Assembly (NCBI GenBank): GCA_937967465.1
Contig: CALBSW010000142.1
Span: 1 to 11,618, forward strand
DNA length: 11,618 bases
Source of the DNA: an uncultured Flavobacteriales bacterium
GTDB lineage: Bacteria; Bacteroidota; Bacteroidia; Flavobacteriales_D; Sanyastnellaceae
Direction: 5' to 3'
A model generated the notes under the pieces. It saw only the letters and a list, made by a program, of their open reading frames with translations, was not told where the DNA came from and did not search any database. The position numbers were made by a program, and so were the translations under genes. Shown here in pieces: positions 6,485 through 11,618 of this stretch. The stretch's first letter is position 1. Every line of letters starts with the position of its first letter.

Positions 6485-6653
6485 GGGGCATTCTTTGGTT
6501 GGGATGGGCAAGTGCTGTGCGCGATGCCAGCAGTGCAATGGTCTCCCCGCAGAGACAGTCCAGCATTGATGGGCGTCATGCCTGCGGGTGACTTTCGTTT
6601 TCCTTGGCTGGGAGGCACGTCGTGAATTGTGGGTTTTCCGCGATGTTTGAGGC

Positions 6654-7424
6654 ATGGCTTGGATGCATCGCATGGCGGTCCTGTTGTGGACCGGTTCGGT
6701 CGGTTGGGGAATGTGGGCGCAGGAGTGTCCCACGGGTTGGGAGCCCGTGGCCCGCGAGTACCTCTCCGCGCAATTGGAAGGGCGATGGGACGATGGAGCC
6801 AAGCAGGTCGTGCTCCGGGAACGGGAGGCCTGGTTGGACTGGAACCAATGGCAAGAAGCCCGGACGGCCAGCCGCATGGCCAACCTGCCTGACGCGGCGC
6901 GCGAAAGACAAGCGGAAGAGAAACGCAGGGAAGGCAACCGACTCGGCGTGTCCGTTTTCACCTGCGAACCGGTGGACGCTTTGGCGGGACGGTACCGGGT
7001 GCGTGTGGATCCGGATGGCCGGTCTTTCAAGATCCTCACCATGGAACTGGAGGGCGAGGCGTGGGGCGTGGTCACCCGCACAGCCCCCCTCGATGCAGAA
7101 CAGCGTCGGACTGCGACGGCTTACTTCCAAGCCGTGGATGCTCGGGAATGGGACAAGGCCGAAGCGTGGGTGGCGCAGCACGCCATCCCTCGGTTCAAAG
7201 GGTATCAGCTCGAAGTGGAGACCTTCCTCAATGGCTCTGCTGTCATGGAAAGCGGCCAGGCCGCACAAGCGGAACTGCGCAGGGCAGAGTGGGACCGAGG
7301 GTTTCTCCGGGCCGAATGGGAAGGGACCGACATCCTCGTGGTCCACATGGAATTCCCGTCGGCGCCCACGTTGTCCTGTGAGATGACCTCCGTGGACGGG
7401 GCTTGGCGAATCCTGCACCGATGA
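6654..7424 (+). CDS. Exported protein of unknown function
   Basis: A protein of up to 256 residues that I do not recognise. In-frame ATGs at 6654, 6663 and 6672 all precede a signal-peptide-like segment ending MWAQ (residues 19-22), so the exact start is uncertain; 6663 gives a more typical positively charged n-region. Residues 40-95 are charged, Glu/Arg/Trp-rich and probably helical. The central part (100-140) is beta-rich. The C-terminal half, starting around YFQAVDAREWDKAEAWV (129-145) and ending SVDGAWRILHR, is reminiscent of NTF2-like or immunoglobulin-like accumulation domains, but this is only an impression. A weak -7-like GATGTTTG occurs at 6642-6649. The stop overlaps the start of the GreA-like gene (ATGA), so the pair is probably one operon. 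Confidence 0.75.
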   Translation: MAWMHRMAVLLWTGSVGWGMWAQECPTGWEPVAREYLSAQLEGRWDDGAKQVVLREREAWLDWNQWQEARTASRMANLPDAARERQAEEKRREGNRLGVSVFTCEPVDALAGRYRVRVDPDGRSFKILTMELEGEAWGVVTRTAPLDAEQRRTATAYFQAVDAREWDKAEAWVAQHAIPRFKGYQLEVETFLNGSAVMESGQAAQAELRRAEWDRGFLRAEWEGTDILVVHMEFPSAPTLSCEMTSVDGAWRILHR

Positions 7425-7876
7425 GCGCCCAGCGGGATGTGGTCGTCCAAACCGTAGCCGATGCCCTCACCGCTTCGATGGACCGTGCACGCACGGAACT
7501 CGACACGCTGCGGGCGAGCTTGACCAAGGAGACGAAGAGCACGGCCGGTGACAAACACGAAACCGGACGGGCCATGGTGCAGCTCGAGATTGAGCAGGCT
7601 GGGCAGCGTTTTTCGCGGGTCGAGGCCATGTCCTCGGTGTTTCGGCGCTTGAATCCAGAACAGCCTCGCACGGAGGCGGGGCCCGGGGCCTGGGTGGAAT
7701 GCGGTGCAGGGAACTTCTTCATCGGGGTTCCCCTCGGGGCGCTCCAATTGCCCGACGGAACCAAGTTTCACGCCATTTCCTCGGACGCGCCATTGGCTGT
7801 TGTGCTGCGCGGCGCGGTGGCGGGTTCGACCGTGGAATTCAGGGGGGCGCAGTGCGAGGTGGTTCGCGTTGGCTGA
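7421..7876 (+). CDS. GreA/GreB-like C-terminal domain protein
   Basis: A 151-residue protein of a family common in Bacteroidota, sometimes mislabelled 3-oxoacyl-ACP synthase in databases. The N-terminal half (about 1-75) is helical and contains TKETKSTAGDKHETGRAMVQLEIEQ, which resembles the acidic coiled-coil tip region of GreA-type factors. The C-terminal half (about 85-151), with WVECGAGNFFIGVPLGAL and a closing VEFRGAQCEVVRV strand, looks like the FKBP-like GreA C-terminal domain. Binding to RNA polymerase is plausible from family resemblance but not demonstrated. The ATG at 7421 overlaps the previous stop; a TTG at 7403 would also be in frame but is less likely than the coupled ATG. Cytoplasmic, with no signal peptide. 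Confidence 0.8.
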   Translation: MSAQRDVVVQTVADALTASMDRARTELDTLRASLTKETKSTAGDKHETGRAMVQLEIEQAGQRFSRVEAMSSVFRRLNPEQPRTEAGPGAWVECGAGNFFIGVPLGALQLPDGTKFHAISSDAPLAVVLRGAVAGSTVEFRGAQCEVVRVG

Positions 7877-7963
7877 TGGCAGTCGAGGGTCCGTTCACGG
7901 ACTCCATGCCGCATCGTGGACAACGCATGGCGATCGATGGGCCCAAGGGTGAGGCCTGCCGCC

Positions 7964-7971
7964 TACCTTTG
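7964..7971 (+). promoter_or_regulatory. -7 promoter element for the cold-shock gene
   Basis: TACCTTTG is an exact match to the Bacteroidota -7 consensus TAnnTTTG and lies 17 bases before the TTG start codon of the cold-shock gene. No good -33 TTTG is seen about 20 bases further upstream. Transcription from here would give a very short, A/T-rich leader. Confidence 0.5.
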
Positions 7972-7988
7972 CGGGAAAATTCAACGAT

Positions 7989-8444
7989 TTGGGACGATCA
8001 CAAGAAACGTTCGGCAAGCGGGAGCGTGAAGCCAAGCGCGCCAAGAAGAAGAAAGAGAAGGAGCTCAAGAAGCAGGAGGCCAAGGCCAACAAGCGGACCT
8101 TGGACAGCCCTGACATGATCGCGTATGTGGACGAGTTCGGCCGCATCGTGGACGAGCCGCCAGATCCCACCGAACGCGAGGAGATCAACCTCGAGGACAT
8201 CCAGATCAGCGTTCCCAAAGACGAGGACATGCCGCCTGTGGACAAGACCCGTCGCGGCAAGGTGACCATGTTCAACCCTGACAAAGGCTTCGGATTCATC
8301 CGTGATTTGGACAGTGGAGAGAGCATCTTCGCCCACGTCACCAACATGAAGGAGGAAGTGGAGCAGGGAGACAAGGTGACCTTTGAAGTGGAGCAAAGCC
8401 ACAAGGGCCCGTCGGCCATCAAGGTGACCATCGTCAAGAAGTAA
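7989..8444 (+). CDS. Cold-shock-domain protein with basic N-terminal extension, TTG start
   Basis: A 151-residue RNA-binding protein. Residues 7-35 are an extremely basic Lys/Arg/Glu helix, followed by an acidic linker (DMIAYVDEFGRIVDEPPDP, 42-60), then a cold-shock domain at about 88-151. The domain shows the RNP1-like motif KGFGFI (about 99-104) and an RNP2-like ESIFAHV segment. This architecture, including the opening MGRSQETF, is shared by a Bacteroidota-wide family, which is why the TTG at 7989 is accepted as the start: no ATG would preserve that N-terminus. Likely role: single-stranded nucleic acid chaperone. Preceded by a consensus -7 element and followed by a strong terminator, so it is monocistronic. 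Confidence 0.9.
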   Translation: MGRSQETFGKREREAKRAKKKKEKELKKQEAKANKRTLDSPDMIAYVDEFGRIVDEPPDPTEREEINLEDIQISVPKDEDMPPVDKTRRGKVTMFNPDKGFGFIRDLDSGESIFAHVTNMKEEVEQGDKVTFEVEQSHKGPSAIKVTIVKK

Positions 8445-8463
8445 TACCGGGCCTTCCCGATTG

Positions 8464-8492
8464 AAAAAGCCAGCCTTCGTGCTGGCTTTTTT
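8464..8492 (+). terminator. Intrinsic terminator after the cold-shock gene
   Basis: AAAAAGCCAGC at 8464-8474 pairs perfectly with GCTGGCTTTTT at 8481-8491 around a six-base CTTCGT loop, giving a U-tract on the plus strand. It lies 20 bases after the stop codon. The A-rich left arm would also give a U-tract on the minus strand, so the structure is bidirectional. Confidence 0.93.
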
Positions 8493-8523
8493 CGTGCGCC
8501 AACACGGGGTTGTTTACGTTCAA

Positions 8524-8555
8524 TTTGTGAGCGCGTAACATTCAGTTAACATTTG
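8524..8555 (+). promoter_or_regulatory. Promoter candidate for the small barrel-like protein gene
   Basis: TTTG at 8524-8527 is followed after 20 bases by AACATTTG at 8548-8555, one base off TAnnTTTG, in an A/T-rich pocket between a terminator and an ATG at 8571. The expected transcription start near 8560-8563 leaves a leader of about ten bases and rules out the in-frame TTG at 8553 as start codon. Confidence 0.5.
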
Positions 8556-8570
8556 CGTAACTTAGAGAAG

Positions 8571-9149
8571 ATGAAATGGGCTGCTCCCCTTTGGATCGCG
8601 ATGTTGCTCGCCTTGGGTACCGCACACGGACAGATGTCCGGCGTGGGGGTCGGCGTGGACGGTGCGCTGTGGGCAGCCGGGTGGCAGAACCTCCATGTGG
8701 CCGTGCCAGTGCACGACGAGGTCCGCCTGCATCTGGGCGTGGGGCTCATGGGAAGCTCCGATGAGACTGCGGCCCTGGCTGTGCGGCAGCGCCCCGACCA
8801 CTTCGACCAGGCTTCCATCCTCACGTTGGGGGTGCGCGCGTATCCCCATGGGATGAAGCGGAGCCGCCTCAAAGGCTTGATTGGGCTTGAATACGCCGAA
8901 GAATCCTTCCGAACCCAATTGTTTCCCGGGACGAGTGAAGTCGGGCGAATGGAGTGGGTGCGTACGGACGTCCGCGGCATGGTGGGGGTGGAATGGCGCC
9001 CCGTGTCCCGCGTCGGATTGAATGTCCATGTGGGTGTGGGGCACAGTGCCGTGCGCGGGACATCACTCGCTACGGAATTCGTGCCCCGTCACGGTGAGAA
9101 GAGCCCGTTCACCCGGATGATCGGAACGGAGCTGTTGCTCTGGTTCTGA
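8571..9149 (+). CDS. Small exported, outer-membrane beta-barrel-like protein
   Basis: A 192-residue protein with a clear signal peptide (MKWAAPLWIAMLLALGTAHGQ). The mature part is rich in Gly, Val and aromatic residues in alternating patterns, for example VGVGVDGALWAAGWQ near the start, LTLGVRAYP and LKGLIGLEYAEE in the middle, and GMVGVEWRPVSRVGLNVHVGVGH towards the end. It finishes with ELLLWF, and a C-terminal aromatic residue is typical of outer-membrane barrels. An eight-strand barrel similar in size to OmpX-like or Bacteroidota porin-family proteins is likely. No enzyme motif is visible. The start at 8571 is set by the promoter-like site just upstream and by the signal peptide. It has its own promoter and converges with the desaturase gene. 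Confidence 0.75.
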   Translation: MKWAAPLWIAMLLALGTAHGQMSGVGVGVDGALWAAGWQNLHVAVPVHDEVRLHLGVGLMGSSDETAALAVRQRPDHFDQASILTLGVRAYPHGMKRSRLKGLIGLEYAEESFRTQLFPGTSEVGRMEWVRTDVRGMVGVEWRPVSRVGLNVHVGVGHSAVRGTSLATEFVPRHGEKSPFTRMIGTELLLWF

Positions 9150-9153
9150 CCCC

Positions 9154-9184
9154 AACAAAAAGGGCCAACCTGACGGCTGGCCCT
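9154..9184 (-). terminator. Intrinsic terminator of the desaturase gene
   Basis: AGGGCCA at 9161-9167 pairs with TGGCCCT at 9178-9184. On the minus strand the hairpin is followed by TTTTTGTT, giving a proper U-tract about 40 bases after the desaturase stop. On the plus strand no T-run follows, so the barrel-like gene could only use it as a weak stop. Confidence 0.8.
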
Positions 9185-9225
9185 CTGATCAATGTGGTTG
9201 TATGCCGCGCCGAATGGCGCCGACA

Positions 9226-10326
9226 TCACGCCCGTCCAAGCTGCTTCAGCTGGGCCGTGTGCAGTTTGAGCGCCCCCCAGAAGGAGGTGTCCGCCCGATA
9301 GGGCAATCCGAATTCTTCGGCGGTCTCGCGCACGATTTTCGAAATCTTCGGGTAGTGCACATGGCAGATGTGCGGGAAGAGGTGGTGCTCGATCTGGTGG
9401 GTGAGTCCACCGCTGTACCAATTCAGCAGGCGGCTCTTGGTGCCGAAGTTGCACGTGGTCTTGAGCTGATGACTCATGGGGTCATCCTCCATGACGCCCC
9501 CTTTTTCAGCGGGCATGTAGTCGTGGTCCTCCATGACGTGGGCCGGTTGGAAGACGATGCCCAAAGTCAACCCGCCAACAAAGTGCATGAGCAACCATCC
9601 GGCGATGACCTGACCCGCACCAAGTCCGCTGAACATCAGTGGCAGGCCCACCACAATGGGGTAGTAGATCACCTTGGCCAAGATGATCTTGGTCATGAGC
9701 TGCTGCTTGGACTTGCCCATGCGCTTCAGCAGGCCAAACTTCTCGTACTTCTTGATGGCGATGAAATCCTTGACCGTCACCCAAAGGAGGGTCATCAGGC
9801 CATAGAAGAACCATGCATAGTAATGCTGGTAGCGGTGCCATGGCTTGAGGGGCTTCAGTGGGGAGAAGCGCAAGACCGGACCCGGATCGATGTCCTCGTC
9901 CAGGCCGTCGATGTTGGTGAAGGTGTGGTGCAGCACGTTGTGCTGGATTTGCCACATCTCGCTGTTTCCGCCGACGAGTTCGAGGACGCCACCCACGATT
10001 TTGTTGATGGTCTTGTTCTCGCTGTAAGCGCCGTGGTTTCCGTCGTGCATCACGGCCATGCCGATGCCGGCGAGTCCAAGTCCCATCAGGACTTCGGCGA
10101 CCCAGAAGGCCCAGCCGCCACCGGTCGCACCGAGGGTGATGAGGGCGAGGGGAGCGAAGTAGGCGGACAGCAGAACGACCGTCTTGAACTTCATGCCCGT
10201 CGTGGCCTTTTTGTGGATGCCGTTCTCCTTGAAATAAGCGTCTACGCGCTGGCGGAGGGTTTTGGCGAATCCTGTCGTGTCGCGTCCGAAACGGACGGTA
10301 GGCAATTCAAAATGAGCTTGCGTCAT
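9226..10326 (-). CDS. Membrane fatty acid (acyl-lipid/acyl-CoA) desaturase
   Basis: A 366-residue integral membrane di-iron desaturase. It shows the three histidine boxes: HDGNH at 94-98, HNVLHH at 129-134 and HQIEHH at 310-315. The QIEHH variant of the third box is characteristic of front-end (Delta-5/Delta-6-like) desaturases; unlike many eukaryotic members there is no fused cytochrome b5 domain, so an external ferredoxin or cytochrome donor is needed. Hydrophobic segments lie at about 48-66, 72-92, 170-188 and 215-262, flanking cytoplasmic histidine clusters. It introduces cis double bonds into membrane acyl chains, which adjusts fluidity. The start at 10326 gives the usual family length. 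It lies 88 bases downstream of typA on the same strand with no clear terminator between, though a -7-like TAACTTCG (plus 10334-10341) could give it a private start. Substrate position is not determinable here. Confidence 0.93.
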   Translation of the reverse strand: MTQAHFELPTVRFGRDTTGFAKTLRQRVDAYFKENGIHKKATTGMKFKTVVLLSAYFAPLALITLGATGGGWAFWVAEVLMGLGLAGIGMAVMHDGNHGAYSENKTINKIVGGVLELVGGNSEMWQIQHNVLHHTFTNIDGLDEDIDPGPVLRFSPLKPLKPWHRYQHYYAWFFYGLMTLLWVTVKDFIAIKKYEKFGLLKRMGKSKQQLMTKIILAKVIYYPIVVGLPLMFSGLGAGQVIAGWLLMHFVGGLTLGIVFQPAHVMEDHDYMPAEKGGVMEDDPMSHQLKTTCNFGTKSRLLNWYSGGLTHQIEHHLFPHICHVHYPKISKIVRETAEEFGLPYRADTSFWGALKLHTAQLKQLGRA

Positions 10327-10414
10327 GAACCGACGAAGTTAGGGGCCAACGGCTTCCTTCTGCGCTCAATCCCGCAAGCGGTCAACTTGAGGGTGTGGGT
10401 GACGAAGCGTCCTG

Positions 10415-11618
10415 TTACTTGGCAAAGGGGCTTGGAGGGCCCGGAATCTTCCGCACCCGCAGGGCAGCTGGCGTGACTTCCAGGTACTCGTCGTCGGCGA
10501 TCCACTCCATGTATTCCTCGAGGGAGAGCTTGCGGGCAGGTGCGATGCGCAGGCCTTTGTCGCTGCCGGAGGCGCGCATGTTGTTGAGCTTCTTTCCCTT
10601 GATCAGGTTGAGCTCCATGTCCTTGTCGCGGGCGCACTCGCCCACCACTTGACCGGCGTAGATGTCCTGGCCGGGATCGATGAAGAAGATGCCGCGGTCC
10701 TGTAGCCGGTCGATTTCATAGGCCCGCGCTTGGCCGGTCTCCATGCTCACGAGGGAGCCTGCCTGCCGGGTCTCGAGGTCGCCGGCATAGGGCTCGTACC
10801 CATCGAATCGGTGCGTCATCACAGCTTCTCCTGCCGTGGCGGTCAGCACCTGATTCCGCAGGCCGATCAGGCCGCGGGAGGGAATGCGGAATTCCATGTG
10901 TTGGATGTCGCCTTTGGCCTCCATCACTTGCAGCATGCCCTTGCGCATCATGACGAGTTCCGTCGCCTTGCCCGCATTGGCTTCAGGCACGTCAATGACG
11001 AGGTGCTCGAACGGCTCGTGGCGCGCGCCGTCCACTTCCTTGAACAGCACCTGGGGCTTGCCGATTTGGAGTTCGTAGCCCTCGCGGCGCATCGTTTCGA
11101 TGAGCACGGACAGGTGAAGGATGCCCCGTCCGTAAACGTTCCACTTGTCCTCGCTGTCGGTGGCTTCCACGCGCAGGGCGAGGTTTTTCTGCAGCTCGTT
11201 GTCCAGGCGCTCGCGGATGTGGCGGCTGGTCAGGAATTCGCCGTCCTTGCCCAGGAAGGGGGAGGTGTTGATGGTGAACAGCAGGCTCATGGTCGGCTCG
11301 TCCACCGCGATGCGCTCCATGGCTTCGGGCTGCTCGAGGTCGGAGAGGGTGTCACCGATCTCGAAGTCCTCGATGCCGGTGATGGCGCAGAGGTCGCCGG
11401 ACCGGACGTGGTCCACCTTCTCCTTGCCGAGTCCGCTGAAGACAAACAGCTCCTTGGCGCGCACTTTGCGCTGGCCGTCGGCGGTGCAGAGCATGTAGTC
11501 GCGGTTGGCGTGGAGGTCACCGCGGAACAGCCGTCCGATGGCAATCCGGCCTGTGAACCGGCTGTAGTCGAGGGACGTGATCTGCAATTGGGGCGTGCCT
11601 TCCACGTAGGGGGCCTCC
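10415..11618 (-). CDS. typA: Ribosome-associated GTPase TypA/BipA, C-terminal part (5' end outside window)
   Basis: About 400 residues of a roughly 600-residue translational GTPase. The frame is open to the window edge, so the G domain with its G1-G5 motifs is missing only because of the cut. The fragment starts at EAPYVEGTPQLQITSLDYSRFTGRIAIGRLFRG, the beginning of the EF-Tu-like domain II, followed by the EF-G III-like region (LLFTINTSPFLGKDG and RVEATDSEDKWNVYGRGILHLSVLIE), then the EF-G V-like region. It ends with the TypA-specific C-terminal domain (SRGLIGLRNQVLTATAGEAVMTHRFDGYEPY, then KGKKLNNMRASGSDKGLRIAPARKLSLEEYMEWI). The GTG at 11605 is internal, not a start. In other bacteria TypA binds ribosomes, supports 50S assembly and is needed for growth at low temperature or under stress. 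No damage is visible in the part seen. Confidence 0.96.
   Translation of the reverse strand, partial: EAPYVEGTPQLQITSLDYSRFTGRIAIGRLFRGDLHANRDYMLCTADGQRKVRAKELFVFSGLGKEKVDHVRSGDLCAITGIEDFEIGDTLSDLEQPEAMERIAVDEPTMSLLFTINTSPFLGKDGEFLTSRHIRERLDNELQKNLALRVEATDSEDKWNVYGRGILHLSVLIETMRREGYELQIGKPQVLFKEVDGARHEPFEHLVIDVPEANAGKATELVMMRKGMLQVMEAKGDIQHMEFRIPSRGLIGLRNQVLTATAGEAVMTHRFDGYEPYAGDLETRQAGSLVSMETGQARAYEIDRLQDRGIFFIDPGQDIYAGQVVGECARDKDMELNLIKGKKLNNMRASGSDKGLRIAPARKLSLEEYMEWIADDEYLEVTPAALRVRKIPGPPSPFAK

Noticed and set aside
5525..6625. 366-codon open frame antisense to the sulfotransferase, and 424 codons at 9202-10476 antisense to the desaturase
   Set aside because: Both are shadows of genes with unmistakable motifs on the minus strand (PAPS loops; three histidine boxes).
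6485..7081. N-terminal extension of the sulfotransferase frame up to 7081
   Set aside because: The extra 199 residues have low-complexity Arg/Ser/His composition, no family similarity, and overlap the divergent exported-protein gene.

Overview
The window looks like a chromosomal segment of a GC-rich member of Bacteroidota, probably near Flavobacteriales. The evidence is a secreted protein with a C-terminal type IX secretion (T9SS) sorting domain and Cys-rich GCTDxxAxNYxPxAxxDDGSC repeats, several promoter-like sites of the Bacteroidota TTTG-N18..20-TAnnTTTG type, weak Shine-Dalgarno use, and families typical of the phylum (DUF4920, the N-terminally extended cold-shock protein, the short GreA-like protein). 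No mobile element, CRISPR array, tRNA or rRNA gene was seen.

Layout. Positions 5-963 (+) hold an overlapping pair: a periplasmic DUF4920 protein and a small exported protein with a CxxCH haem-binding motif. Positions 964-1921 hold no credible protein gene. Instead about 25 back-to-back hairpins fill 1001-1830. Read on the minus strand, eight of the eleven four-base loops are GNRA or cUUCGg tetraloops; read on the plus strand, none are. This points to an approximately 830-nt, highly structured, minus-strand non-coding RNA. Its promoter-like site overlaps the terminator of the upstream gene. I cannot match it to RNase P RNA, tmRNA, 6S, SRP RNA or a group I/II intron core, and it is the main discovery candidate here.

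Positions 1922-4999 (-) encode the 1025-residue T9SS-exported modular protein, with six beta-rich modules, six Cys-rich linkers and a Kazal-like insert. Upstream on the same strand, 5061-6484 is a translationally coupled pair: a PAPS-dependent sulfotransferase followed by a DinB-fold protein. Divergent from these, 6654-7876 (+) is another coupled pair: an exported protein of unknown function and a GreA-like cytoplasmic protein. A cold-shock-domain protein with a TTG start (7989-8444, +, with a strong terminator) and a small outer-membrane-barrel-like protein (8571-9149, +) follow. Convergent to them are a membrane fatty acid desaturase (9226-10326, -) and the C-terminal two thirds of TypA/BipA (10415 to the window edge, -).

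How the genes may work together: the cold-shock protein, the desaturase and TypA/BipA belong to families repeatedly linked to low-temperature growth, and they lie within 4 kb here, though in different transcription units. The other genes form small two-gene units of housekeeping or envelope character. The structured RNA lies between the 3' end of the T9SS gene and the convergent haem-protein gene, so it appears to be an independent transcription unit.
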